Positions 1 to 8,376 of a DNA stretch of 64,000 nt are shown in pieces. How positions within the stretch are numbered: position 1 is the stretch's first letter; every line of letters starts with the position of its first letter. The DNA is taken from contig JAVEVE010000003.1 in assembly GCA_034005165.1 (NCBI GenBank), positions 124,001-188,000 on the forward strand. Direction: 5' to 3'. The notes beneath the pieces are model-generated. The model did not search any database. It saw only the letters and a program-made list of their open reading frames with translations, and was not told where the DNA came from. The stretch is from UBA1573 sp034005165. GTDB lineage: Bacteria; Pseudomonadota; Alphaproteobacteria; Micavibrionales; Micavibrionaceae. A program made the position numbers and the translations under genes.

Positions 1-762
1 AACAAGCGGGTGTCGCACAATATCTTCGGATTTTAGGGAAATCACAGCAACATTAGGCAATTTGGAAAGCCGTTTCGAAATGTCAGATAACCCTGACATC
101 CCGTCCAGCAAGTCGCTTTGGTCAGGATCGCCAGTGACCACCATCGTGGAATGCCATCCCAAACGCGACAGCAGCATCTTGAGCTGGGCATAGGTACAGT
201 TTTGCGCTTCATCAATCACAATAAATGCATTATTGAGTGTCCGCCCGCGCATAAACCCGACAGGAGCAATCTCGATTGTTCCGTCTTCAAGCAATTGGCG
301 TACTCGTTTACCGCCCAGACGATCTCCAAGCGCGTCATAAAGAGGGCGTAAGTACGGAGCCATCTTCTCATGCATGTCACCCGGCAAATAACCCAAGGAC
401 TCTCCGGCCTCCATCGCAGGACGAGAGAGAATGATCCGTTCAATTTCCCCTGCTTCCAGAGCTTCGACAGCAGCAGAAATTGCCAGATAGGTTTTCCCCG
501 TACCGGCGGGCCCCATTGCAAGAGTGAGATTTTTTTCCTTGATAGCGTCCATCAAAGCCCGTTGCCCGTCAGACCTCGGTTTGATTGTGCGCATATAGGA
601 CTTATCACGACTATTATCGATCTCGGTATCCAGCGGATGCCAGTCCAGATCATCGAACACTGTATGAACAACGTTGCCGTGATTATGAACCTTGGCGCGT
701 TCAATCTGGGACTTACGTGATTTTCCGTTTTTGGAAGACGTTCTAGAAGTCGTGCGAGACAT
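1..762 (-). CDS. phoH: PhoH family ATPase, C-terminal end outside the window
   Basis: The gene runs off the left edge; 254 codons are visible from an ATG at 762, preceded by an AAAGGA ribosome site. The translation carries a P-loop GPAGTGKT (about residue 82 onward) and an acidic DEAQN Walker B element, the hallmarks of the PhoH (YbeZ-like) cytoplasmic NTPase family. Family members bind RNA and are linked to RNA or ribosome metabolism; no PIN domain is visible in this part, so it is the short PhoH type rather than PhoH2. The usual partner ybeY is not in view because the gene's downstream side is outside the window. Seen: motifs and start. Function is from family knowledge. Confidence 0.9.
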   Translation of the reverse strand, partial: MSRTTSRTSSKNGKSRKSQIERAKVHNHGNVVHTVFDDLDWHPLDTEIDNSRDKSYMRTIKPRSDGQRALMDAIKEKNLTLAMGPAGTGKTYLAISAAVEALEAGEIERIILSRPAMEAGESLGYLPGDMHEKMAPYLRPLYDALGDRLGGKRVRQLLEDGTIEIAPVGFMRGRTLNNAFIVIDEAQNCTYAQLKMLLSRLGWHSTMVVTGDPDQSDLLDGMSGLSDISKRLSKLPNVAVISLKSEDIVRHPLV

Positions 763-1112
763 GGCAAGGTCCTTTCGCGAGGGGTTAAAAAGATGAAACC
801 CGCTTGACGCGTGTCAAACGGGGTACAGAAATGAAGTGTGCAATTGTAGCCGATCCACCGAGACCGAAATGATCCGACAAGAAATCATCTCGCCGCAAAC
901 TATGATATAATCGAATATCCAGAACCAATAAGAACTCCGTGCCGATAAGAACTCTAGGAAAGAGAGGGTCAGGTGGGAACGAGAACTCCGAATCAGACAA
1001 ATCCGATCCTTGATACGAATCGTATCATAACGCAGTCGCAAAAATCCATTTTATTTGCAATTTTTATCCCACCCGCCTATAACCCGATGATTAACATAAC
1101 GATAGGCCACCC
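763..1112. other. Intergenic region between phoH and the zeta-like gene
   Basis: About 350 bases separate two divergent genes. Short reading frames on the minus strand here have no ribosome site and no recognisable motif, so I treat the stretch as non-coding. It must hold the two divergent promoters. The only clear structure is the dyad listed at 1011-1027. Confidence 0.5.
1011..1027. promoter_or_regulatory. Perfect 8+1+8 dyad, candidate operator
   Basis: TGATACGA and TCGTATCA flank a single A, giving a perfect 17-base inverted repeat. It lies 86 bases before the zeta-like gene. The short spacer favours a protein-binding site over an RNA hairpin. The binding protein is unknown. Confidence 0.4.
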
Positions 1113-1814
1113 ATGAACAGAGAACCATTACACGCCGAAGGACAACTGTCCCATTATACAGCCGCAGAAATTCTCCAGATACAGGCCGTTCTTAATTCGC
1201 TATTTTTCGGGAAGAACCCGGAAAAGAATCATAAACCAAAACTGATCCTCACTGGAGGATATCCCGGAGCAGGAAAGTCTGCATTCGCACATCAATTTGC
1301 AAGCACTAACAGGGAATTTATCAGGATCGATGTCGATGACAATTGCCTATTCACAATTCCCGGATACCAGAAGGATTATCTCGAGCAAGAACCGGAAGTC
1401 GCCTACACAAAATGGCGCCCTGCTGCCAACTGGATTGCACAAAATGCCGTCAAAAAGGCGCTGGATAAAAACTATAATCTGATCTTGGTCGGTACGGCGA
1501 CCTCACCACAAATTCCCGATCTTATTGCCGCAGCGAAAGAGAAAAAATACAGTACTGAACTTCATGGCTTTGCAGCCCCACTTGATATATGCCTCAAAAG
1601 AAGTAAACCGGAAAATAGGTTTTCTTATCTGGACCACACTGGGGACATATCAGTCATGATCCCCCAAGACCATATAACGGAAAAAAGAACAAGGCACACC
1701 AATTTTGCCTGCGCTTGCATCACATTTGGAAATAAAAATCTAGACTATAAAAAAGAGGGAAAACCCTTAGGGTTTTCTTGCAGGAAATTGCACAATAGTC
1801 TGTTTTGCATTTGA
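1113..1814 (+). CDS. Zeta-toxin-like P-loop kinase
   Basis: The 233-residue product has a Walker A motif GGYPGAGKS at about 48-56, followed by a RIDVDD segment (71-76), a P-G-Y element and a strand ending in VGTATSP. This order matches zeta-toxin / UDP-GlcNAc kinase-like P-loop proteins. Zeta toxins phosphorylate UDP-N-acetylglucosamine and are normally held by an epsilon antitoxin; no antitoxin-like small gene is adjacent. The last 50 or so residues look unlike the family and run through the convergent terminator, so the C-terminus may be frameshifted or diverged. Its end overlaps the converging HD gene by 48 bases. The toxin role is inference; the P-loop kinase fold is well supported. Confidence 0.65.
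   Translation: MNREPLHAEGQLSHYTAAEILQIQAVLNSLFFGKNPEKNHKPKLILTGGYPGAGKSAFAHQFASTNREFIRIDVDDNCLFTIPGYQKDYLEQEPEVAYTKWRPAANWIAQNAVKKALDKNYNLILVGTATSPQIPDLIAAAKEKKYSTELHGFAAPLDICLKRSKPENRFSYLDHTGDISVMIPQDHITEKRTRHTNFACACITFGNKNLDYKKEGKPLGFSCRKLHNSLFCI
1759..1777 (-). terminator. Hairpin terminator with a stop codon as its loop
   Basis: GAAAACCC and GGGTTTTC form an 8-base stem with loop TTA, which on the minus strand is the TAA stop of the HD gene. The minus transcript then continues into a CTTTTTT tract, as in an intrinsic terminator. The plus-strand zeta-like gene reads through it. Confidence 0.65.
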
Positions 1815-2822
1815 CCCGGGGCTTTGGCCGATTGCAACAGAATCGGTTGGCATTTCGCACTTACGCATATACTCTTCGGCAGTGTTGACGATATCCGAGT
1901 AATCCTCAGGTTTCATGTCTGTACGATATCTGGCTTGTTCGAGAACTTTAAAAAAATTCTTGGCTCTTTGATGTTGAAGGCCTGATTCAGCAGAGTCCCA
2001 AAAAGGTTGCAATTCCGCGACCAATTGCGCGCGATTGGTGGGAAGATTCTGGGAGACTAGAAAAGCTGATTCCATAGCACGTTCCAATAAATCGCAATCC
2101 TTGTATTTGGAACGTATATCCCGATGCGCAGCTCCGCTACCAAAAGCCAGAACATAACTACGTCTGATATCTTGTGCATGCTGAGCCGGAGACGGTGTGT
2201 ATTCCGGAGCGATCAATTCAAATGCCAGTTTTTCTAAACGTCTCCGATCCCGAGCCGTAATGTCACAATCTTTCGAAAAATCACCGGTAATTGCTTTGGC
2301 AACATCATGATATCGACAGGCCATAATAATATCTGCAAGATTAGGATCATCATGAAACAGAATCTTTGCCAACATTTCTGTGCTCTCCTGATGGTCATAG
2401 ACAACTTGAATCATTCTAGGAGGGATAGAAGTTCTTGCCCATTCGATTCGTCCTTGCAAATGACACAGATGCATTGCCTCGTCAGGGCAATCGCCCGTAG
2501 ATAAAAGGGAGAAATAAGCAAAGCCATAACGCACGCGCGGAAATTTCTGCCCGACACGCAAAATCAGGCTCACATCTTCGCTCTTGAATTTCCTGGATAA
2601 TTGGTCCTGATAGCCTGCATTAAAGAAGCTATTCATAAGCTCTGCTTCTCGGAATACTTTACCCAACTCGAAACCTCGCCTTTTAAGACGAGGCAACGGT
2701 GGCCCTTGAAATCTCAAGGACAAGTGGCGCGCAATTTGCGAAGATAAATACCGCATGGCCTCGCGATTTGCGATGTCTGCACTTTTCTTTAAAAGATCCT
2801 GTTCAGGGTTTGACACGGCCAC
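1767..2822 (-). CDS. HD-domain protein, YfbR-like phosphohydrolase candidate
   Basis: 351 residues from a GTG at 2822; a second GTG at 2816 has a better-placed GGAG and may be the true start. I do not recognise the N-terminal half. The central part has an HD signature: R-x-x-W-x-R near 125-130, His144 in VYDHQEST, His172-Asp173 in CRYHDVAKAITGDFS, and an acidic KDCDLLERA stretch near 241-248. The HD followed by x-x-K-A-I-T-G-D closely resembles E. coli YfbR (dNMP 5'-nucleotidase), whose HD sequence is followed by E-V-L-T-G-D. A metal-dependent nucleotide or phosphate hydrolase is therefore likely; the substrate is unknown. Its stop lies in the terminator loop. Confidence 0.6.
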   Translation of the reverse strand: MAVSNPEQDLLKKSADIANREAMRYLSSQIARHLSLRFQGPPLPRLKRRGFELGKVFREAELMNSFFNAGYQDQLSRKFKSEDVSLILRVGQKFPRVRYGFAYFSLLSTGDCPDEAMHLCHLQGRIEWARTSIPPRMIQVVYDHQESTEMLAKILFHDDPNLADIIMACRYHDVAKAITGDFSKDCDITARDRRRLEKLAFELIAPEYTPSPAQHAQDIRRSYVLAFGSGAAHRDIRSKYKDCDLLERAMESAFLVSQNLPTNRAQLVAELQPFWDSAESGLQHQRAKNFFKVLEQARYRTDMKPEDYSDIVNTAEEYMRKCEMPTDSVAIGQSPGSNAKQTIVQFPARKP

Positions 2823-3052
2823 TCCAAAATTTATGCCCTATGCATACTCGCCAAATTATGAAAAAGCAAGAAAAGAATAAAATTCTTTTTTAAAAAAAGA
2901 CCAGAACTTAATGTGCAGGCATTTGCATCAAAAAAGATGTTATCCATGGACCTGCTTCGCATCGCAGCCACTCAAGGAGTTTGATGCAGAAATCCACTTT
3001 GATAAGCACTAAAGCTAAAACAAAGAGACTTCCTGCCTCGAAAGAAAAGGAA

Positions 3053-3847
3053 CTAAACTGCAATAGGCGCTTTGATAAGCGGATGCGGATCATACCCGAC
3101 CAGCTCGAAATCTTCGAATTTGAAATCAAAAAGATTGGTCACATGAGGATTAAGATGCATTTCAGGAAGCTTGCGCGGCTCACGCGACAGCTGGAGATTC
3201 ACTTGCTCGATATGGTTAGAATAAATATGGGCATCACCGAATGTGTGAACAAAATCGCCGGGTTTTAGACCACACACTTGGGCTACCATCATGGTCAACA
3301 TGGCATAAGACGCAATATTGAACGGCACGCCAAGGAAAATATCGGCGGAGCGTTGATAAAGCTGGCAAGACAGACGACCATTCGAGACATAAAATTGGAA
3401 CAAACAATGACATGGCGGCAAAGCCATATTCTCGATTTCGGCAGGATTCCATGCAGAAACAACCAAGCGGCGCGAGTCAGGGTTAGTCTTAATCAGGTTA
3501 ATCAGATTAGTGATCTGGTCGATCTTCTCTCCGTTTGGAGCGGGCCATGACCGCCATTGAGAGCCATAGACAGGGCCAAGATTACCGTTTTCATCTGCCC
3601 ATTCATCCCAGATGGTCACGCCGTGATCGTTCAGATATTTGATATTGGTATCCCCATTAAGGAACCAGAGCAATTCGTGAATAATGGACTTCAAATGAAC
3701 CTTTTTGGTAGTCAGCAAAGGAAATCCGTCTTCGAGATTAAAACGCATCTGATACCCGAACACGGAGATTGTCCCCGTTCCGGTACGGTCTTCTTTACGG
3801 ACACCGGTTGCCAGAACATGGCGCAAAAAATCGTGATATTGCTGCAT
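3053..3847 (-). CDS. thyA: Thymidylate synthase
   Basis: Converts dUMP to dTMP using methylene-tetrahydrofolate. From the ATG at 3847 the product is 264 residues, the standard ThyA length. Recognisable features are the N-terminal DRTGTGTISVFG segment, the catalytic PPCHC cysteine motif, the RSADIFLGVPFNIASYA segment and the DAHIYSNH motif. A longer frame opens at a TTG at 3859, but that would translate the GGAGG ribosome site itself, so ATG 3847 is preferred. folA, which regenerates the folate cofactor, lies 38 kb away at 41198 rather than beside it. Confidence 0.97.
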   Translation of the reverse strand: MQQYHDFLRHVLATGVRKEDRTGTGTISVFGYQMRFNLEDGFPLLTTKKVHLKSIIHELLWFLNGDTNIKYLNDHGVTIWDEWADENGNLGPVYGSQWRSWPAPNGEKIDQITNLINLIKTNPDSRRLVVSAWNPAEIENMALPPCHCLFQFYVSNGRLSCQLYQRSADIFLGVPFNIASYAMLTMMVAQVCGLKPGDFVHTFGDAHIYSNHIEQVNLQLSREPRKLPEMHLNPHVTNLFDFKFEDFELVGYDPHPLIKAPIAV

Positions 3848-3982
3848 TAAAACCTCCAAAACTCATTAGATGGAACAATTCTAAGCACGATTCGGGACAT
3901 GGATACAGAAAAACAGGGCGAATTTTCTTGCCTTTTCCACGCCTTTATTATATTACATAACGTTAATTTTTGAGGAGCGACT

Positions 3983-4696
3983 ATGTTGAAAAATCCAATT
4001 ACTCTGCTCTGGGGAAGACTGTTCGGAAACGCAACATCATCCGGACAAGACAAAAATGTGACAACAGGAGAGGAACATTCCACTCCCGCATCTGACCTCA
4101 ACTCCCCCCCGCTCACAACTGATTTCAATACAGCCCCAGAAGTGAGACCGGAAGCAATACCGGAGATAGACCCGGAAGCAATTCAGGAAGACCAAACATC
4201 TCTGCCGGATACGCTTCCCGAAGGCCAATTGACGATCACAAGCGATGTGATGGGAACACTGAATATATCGGGGTCACGCTACAATCTGGACCTCTTTACA
4301 TTTCTGATGGATGCTGCGGAAAAAGGGCATCGTATCATTGTGACCAGCACAGTTGATTTTGATCTGGAGACCGCCCTGTTTTTGGTGTGCAAGAAACTAG
4401 AGCGCGAGATCCCGGAAAATTTCGAATTTATCGAAAAAGCCAACCTGCCGTTCGAAGTAGATGCGGTCCACATCGCATTTGATGACAAACACTTTATTTA
4501 TTTGCCCGAGGGATACAAAACAGTACGGATTACGATGGACGATCATGGCAAACCATCTGCGCCCTACGCTACCCTGAAAAGACTGATCCGTCTGGATGAA
4601 GACACATCCGCTTTAAAGAACGGCTACAAACCAGAACAAGGGGCAGCAGCTTCGCCTCCCTTATCCTCAAGCATAGACGGACCGAAAATCAGATGA
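3983..4696 (+). CDS. Hypothetical protein with degenerate HAD-like core
   Basis: 237 residues, with a GAGGAG ribosome site before the ATG. The first 80 residues are low-complexity and rich in Pro/Glu, including PEVRPEAIPEIDPEAI. The core begins with a strand ending TSDVMGTL, resembling HAD motif I (D-x-D-G-T) but with Met in place of the second Asp, followed later by IIVTSTVDFD, which could be motif II. If so, this would be a catalytically dead HAD-like domain. No signal peptide is visible. It shares a 4-base overlap with the next gene, so the two are almost certainly co-transcribed. I do not recognise a family with confidence. Confidence 0.6.
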   Translation: MLKNPITLLWGRLFGNATSSGQDKNVTTGEEHSTPASDLNSPPLTTDFNTAPEVRPEAIPEIDPEAIQEDQTSLPDTLPEGQLTITSDVMGTLNISGSRYNLDLFTFLMDAAEKGHRIIVTSTVDFDLETALFLVCKKLEREIPENFEFIEKANLPFEVDAVHIAFDDKHFIYLPEGYKTVRITMDDHGKPSAPYATLKRLIRLDEDTSALKNGYKPEQGAAASPPLSSSIDGPKIR

Positions 4697-5148
4697 AAAA
4701 CAGCTTTCTCGACGAAACAGGTTTCGACTTTCAGAAACAACCGGTCTCCGGAAAGATCATTGTTGCAGAATTCGCCGAAGTTGTATCGACACGCAACTAC
4801 GCATTTGATGACGATATATTACGTACGTTACACTACCACCAGCAATATGAAGGCGACCTGATCGTTATCACCGACAATAATATTATCGGAAATTGCATTC
4901 AGGATGCCTTGCGTCTGCGCTATCAAAAGGCCCCCACATCTTGCCCTGATCCGCAGGAAATTATGTATCTCGAGAAAAATATGCTCGCGCGCTTTTTTGA
5001 ACGTGCTCATACAATTTTCTCTGCCCAACCGGCAACATATCTTCCGACAAGTCACAACCGGATCATCAATGACGACATACGGGCGCGGCAAGAGTACAAT
5101 TCCGCCAGAATGACAGGACTGCCCAGACTATCACACCACCCCCGATAG
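4693..5148 (+). CDS. Hypothetical protein, possible paralogue of the preceding gene
   Basis: 151 residues; the ATG overlaps the previous stop (ATGA). The N-terminal core pattern, KIIVAEFAEVV, then a helix, then DLIVITDNNIIGNC, parallels the strand-helix-strand layout of the preceding protein (LTITSDVMGTL, then RIIVTSTVDFD). Without the catalytic Asp residues of HAD enzymes, it may be a structural relative rather than an enzyme. No signal peptide or membrane segment is visible. It is followed directly by the tmRNA promoter. Function unknown. Confidence 0.55.
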   Translation: MKNSFLDETGFDFQKQPVSGKIIVAEFAEVVSTRNYAFDDDILRTLHYHQQYEGDLIVITDNNIIGNCIQDALRLRYQKAPTSCPDPQEIMYLEKNMLARFFERAHTIFSAQPATYLPTSHNRIINDDIRARQEYNSARMTGLPRLSHHPR

Positions 5149-5160
5149 CTATCTATCTCC

Positions 5161-5189
5161 TTGAAAAAAGATAGGGCTTCCCCTATAAT
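5161..5189 (+). promoter_or_regulatory. Sigma-70 promoter of tmRNA
   Basis: TTGAAA at 5161-5166 and TATAAT at 5184-5189 are separated by 17 bases, a near-consensus promoter. Initiation would fall near 5195-5197, just at the first hairpin of the tmRNA acceptor piece. Confidence 0.8.
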
Positions 5190-5194
5190 AAGGA

Positions 5195-5591
5195 TGTCGG
5201 GTTCGCCCGACTATGATGCTAAACGCTTTGTGGAATAAGCGTCGTGGACCCGGGGGCAGTGCCCGGCGGCTCCACCATATGAAACCCCTCTCAATCGCGA
5301 AAATACGCCCGCGAAGCGGAAGACAGCGTAAAAAACGAAGTGAGAAACTTGGCTTTTAAGTGACGGGGTTTTATGTGATGGGGCCGAAACAGGATCGACA
5401 CGCGTAGTAAAGATAAAGTCTGCATCCGTTTGAGGTACGGTCGTATCCGTCCAAATTTTATAGATGCAAATGATAACGTATCTACCGTAGCAGCTAACGA
5501 CAACGTTTTCGTTGAAGCTGGTGAAAAAATCGCTGCTTAATTGCACCGATGAAGCTACAAATCCCTGAGGCTACGGCTGAGGGTGGGGCGC
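5195..5591 (+). ncRNA. ssrA: Transfer-messenger RNA, permuted two-piece gene
   Basis: The acceptor half comes first and ends with a T-arm and CGGCTCCACCA at 5267-5277. A spacer of about 100 bases follows. The coding half then starts with GGGGCCGAAACAGGATCGAC at 5380, whose GGGGCC pairs with the acceptor stem. This order is the circular permutation typical of alphaproteobacteria, where processing yields two paired RNAs. By alignment with the E. coli ATAGTC-GCA context, the resume codon is GCA at 5466. The tag frame runs 24 codons to TAA at 5538-5540: it begins ANDNV, repeats ANDNV at codons 10-14 and ends GEKIAA. tmRNA rescues stalled ribosomes and marks the product for proteolysis. The exact 5' and 3' ends are estimates. 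Confidence 0.93.
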
Positions 5592-5624
5592 GGGGCGGCC
5601 TAGCAACAGAACTGCCCCATTTTT
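5592..5624 (+). terminator. Intrinsic terminator of tmRNA
   Basis: GGGGC at 5592-5596 pairs with GCCCC at 5614-5618 and is followed by a T-rich tract (ATTTTTATTT). It closes the tmRNA transcript before sspB. Confidence 0.6.
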
Positions 5625-5791
5625 ATTTCCCGAAAGCCCTCCTTTACCAGGTTGGGATTATGTCTATAAAAAACACGGGGCAAAATCCCGATGAATCTGG
5701 GCTGTGCTGGACAAATCGGACTTAACTGTTTATAGCTGATTCTAGTAATAAATTCAGACCAGATGACCCCCAGATTGATTAAATTTGATAA

Positions 5792-6301
5792 ATGAAACAC
5801 GACGATAATACGCTTCGCTACGATAAAATGGTTGAATCAGCCTTGCGCGGTGTTGTCCGCCACGCAATCTCCGAAGTACAGGAACACGGGTTGCCTGGAG
5901 ACCACCATTTCTACATTACTTTCATGACCGATTTTCCGGGTGTTAAGATCCCTGACAATCTACGTGAACGCTATCCGGGTGAAATGACAATCGTTCTGCA
6001 ATACCAATTCAAGAATCTATCTGTGAATGACAACGCAATCAACGTAACCCTCTCCTTCAACAACATCGAAGAGGATTTGAGCATTCCGCTCTCCGCAATC
6101 ACGATTTTTGCAGACCCTTCAGTGAACTTTGCCCTGCAATTCCAACCGCTGGGTGAAATGATGGATCAGGAAGACGAAGCATTGGCTGCTTTGGCACTTG
6201 ATGATGATGGAGATGATGATCCAAACGGACCTAAAGGCAAAAAATCTAAAGGCGGCGAAACAGGAGAAGTCATCTCTCTCGACCAGTTCCGAAAGAAATA
6301 A
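5792..6301 (+). CDS. sspB: SspB family ClpXP adaptor (alpha type)
   Basis: 169 residues. The N-terminal RYDKMVESALRGVVRHAI and GLPGDHHFYITF segments match alphaproteobacterial SspB, which binds ssrA-tagged proteins and hands them to the ClpXP protease. The C-terminus VISLDQFRKK corresponds to the ClpX-docking tail, joined by an acidic, flexible linker (DDDGDDDPNGPKG). No strong ribosome site precedes the ATG, but the start fits the family's N-terminus. It lies 168 bases after the tmRNA terminator, so tag source and tag adaptor are neighbours. Confidence 0.93.
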   Translation: MKHDDNTLRYDKMVESALRGVVRHAISEVQEHGLPGDHHFYITFMTDFPGVKIPDNLRERYPGEMTIVLQYQFKNLSVNDNAINVTLSFNNIEEDLSIPLSAITIFADPSVNFALQFQPLGEMMDQEDEALAALALDDDGDDDPNGPKGKKSKGGETGEVISLDQFRKK

Positions 6302-6321
6302 CCCTCCTATAGATTTAAAAA

Positions 6322-8205
6322 TTAGGCATGCTGGCTCCCGAAAAACGGAGCCAGACTTGTTTTAGCAGCTCCTTGCCCGAGCTTACCGTAGGCGTCATCA
6401 AAAGCAGCAGATCGCCCGTCATGAGCGCGCAGGAAATCAGAACGCACATCCAACAATGCCTCGGGATTATGCATGACTGCAATCTCGGCCATTCGCTGCG
6501 TTTGTTTCAAGGACGGAACATCTTCGAACCAGTCAGGATGTTTTTCGATTGTGGCCTCGACAACAGGCGTAACGTCCAGCGCATCCATATCATAGAGCAA
6601 CATTTCCAGCTCCTCGCGATGATCGACACCATCTTTAAAGTCAGTGATAATCTTACGGGCAAGCTGCGTATGATCTATGATGCCTGTTTCCTGAGCCGCA
6701 TCAGAAAACTCTTTTGCAATAGAAACAGTCTCGAAAGTCCGTGGTAATGCCGCATCAAATAATTGCTGTCCATTGATCGCCATGTTCCTGATATCCGGAA
6801 CACTCTTCAAAAAATCGGGGATCATATCACTACCCGTTTCTCTCAGATCATCCACGAAATACAAAACAACTTCCGGGTGCTGAAACATGGCGGGCGCACC
6901 ATCCTCGACAAGCCCTGTGCGGATGTGGGGCATGGCCTGAATAAAGTCCAGTGCAAATTGCACATCCTGCCAGAAAGCATCAGGCACCTGTTGCATAAAA
7001 TGAGAAATCAGCAACTCATCAAGGTCGAACCCTCGATATCCGGAACGATCCAGCAGATCATAAAGGCCCTTCATCCGCGGCAAACATGCCTCGATAGCTG
7101 ACAAAATACCGTCAGGCGTTTTAAGGGCGGTTTGATCCAGATCAAATTCAGGGCGGACATTTTCAAAAATCTGATCCAAAACATCGACATCACCAAGCTC
7201 GTGACGAATTGAATCTGTTTCGCTTTCACTATACTTAGAAAGCTCGACCAGTGTGAGTGGTGTGGAAAAAAGCCCGGGCGCCCTCAATCGTCCCATAGAG
7301 ACAGCCCACCAATCCATGTCCTGACTTTTCAGGACAAAATCTTTAACAACAGCTTCTGGCGTTAGGACAGCCGGGAAATGCTGCGCAGATCCGGTAGCAA
7401 GTAACTTGCTATAAAATTCTGGAACAGCCAGAACACCTTGCTGCAAAGTTTCGCGGAGCGGAGCACCAGCGCCATCAAAGATCTGCTTTGCCTCAGCATT
7501 GGTAAGGGCGCAATGGGTCAAATGAAACAAGGATATACTCACTTTGTCTGTTTCTGCATCTTTGGCATCACGCATCGCACCATCAATCAGATTAAAAGCA
7601 TATTTTTCCTGTGCCCCCGAAGGTAAAAACATAACAATCGGCTTTGCGCCGCCCCGATTATATTTTTTAAACAGATTGTCCGATGAGGTTGCAGAAATAC
7701 ACCAGCGCGTTCCGCGTCCCCAGAATTGAGCAGCCTCCATCGTCAAAGGCATCAGGATTTTTCCCTCGGGACCATCGTAAAAAATTTTGGAATTTTTCTC
7801 GGCGGCATGACGCTCCTGACGCCTTTTCTCAGCAGAGCTTGGCTCACTCAATTCGCTCAGGAACGGAAACATCGCATCTGCCAGACTTGGCAATGTATAA
7901 CTATCAAGATTTGCGTTTCCGGCAGCTTTGCCTTTTCTGGCAAATAACGTCAGATCATCGCGGATTTTATAAATATCTTGCGGGCGCACATCATAATTTA
8001 AAAGCTGGCGCGATAACCAATCGATATTTTGAAATTGTTTCTTGGGATCACGTGCATCATGGGATGGGTCAAATTTTGCAATATGCCCGAACAAAGTCAC
8101 GACATCATTTCCCAATTTATTGTCGGGAAATTTTGATTTGTAATGATCAAACAGCTTCTGACCATATACCTTTAAGGCTCTGTCATATTTCGGGTGTTCT
8201 GACAT
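6322..8205 (-). CDS. Large uncharacterised protein with a G-x-x-W-C-I motif
   Basis: 627 residues from the ATG at 8205. The frame stays open upstream to 8373, but that would reach the trhP ribosome site, so I prefer 8205. Near residues 164-171 is GRGTRWCISATS, followed by a short helix, a Lys/Asn/Gly-rich loop and strands containing KPIVMFLPSG and KYAFNLIDG. I recall similar W-C-I patterns in unnamed phage and bacterial proteins, but no function. The C-terminal 400 residues look like a helical, repeat-like solenoid. No signal peptide or transmembrane helix is seen. It is divergent from trhP and convergent with sspB. Function unknown. Confidence 0.7.
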   Translation of the reverse strand: MSEHPKYDRALKVYGQKLFDHYKSKFPDNKLGNDVVTLFGHIAKFDPSHDARDPKKQFQNIDWLSRQLLNYDVRPQDIYKIRDDLTLFARKGKAAGNANLDSYTLPSLADAMFPFLSELSEPSSAEKRRQERHAAEKNSKIFYDGPEGKILMPLTMEAAQFWGRGTRWCISATSSDNLFKKYNRGGAKPIVMFLPSGAQEKYAFNLIDGAMRDAKDAETDKVSISLFHLTHCALTNAEAKQIFDGAGAPLRETLQQGVLAVPEFYSKLLATGSAQHFPAVLTPEAVVKDFVLKSQDMDWWAVSMGRLRAPGLFSTPLTLVELSKYSESETDSIRHELGDVDVLDQIFENVRPEFDLDQTALKTPDGILSAIEACLPRMKGLYDLLDRSGYRGFDLDELLISHFMQQVPDAFWQDVQFALDFIQAMPHIRTGLVEDGAPAMFQHPEVVLYFVDDLRETGSDMIPDFLKSVPDIRNMAINGQQLFDAALPRTFETVSIAKEFSDAAQETGIIDHTQLARKIITDFKDGVDHREELEMLLYDMDALDVTPVVEATIEKHPDWFEDVPSLKQTQRMAEIAVMHNPEALLDVRSDFLRAHDGRSAAFDDAYGKLGQGAAKTSLAPFFGSQHA

Positions 8206-8376
8206 GAACTGGTACACACACTCTGGTATCGTGTTAGTATATCTTTTTCCCAAATTATAAATAACTTTATATATTATGTCAAATAATAATGCGGCATGAA
8301 GGCGCGAAATAGAGATTTGGCTGGACTTTTTAGGGGCAAATATCCGATAAAGTCGCGAATTCAAAGAGGACATATA

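Noticed and set aside
785..1041. Two overlapping minus-strand frames of 71 and 75 codons between phoH and the zeta-like gene
   Set aside because: No ribosome site, no motif, and a composition like the surrounding non-coding DNA.
3848..3859. TTG at 3859 as the start of thyA
   Set aside because: It would translate the GGAGG ribosome site; ATG 3847 gives the standard 264 residues.
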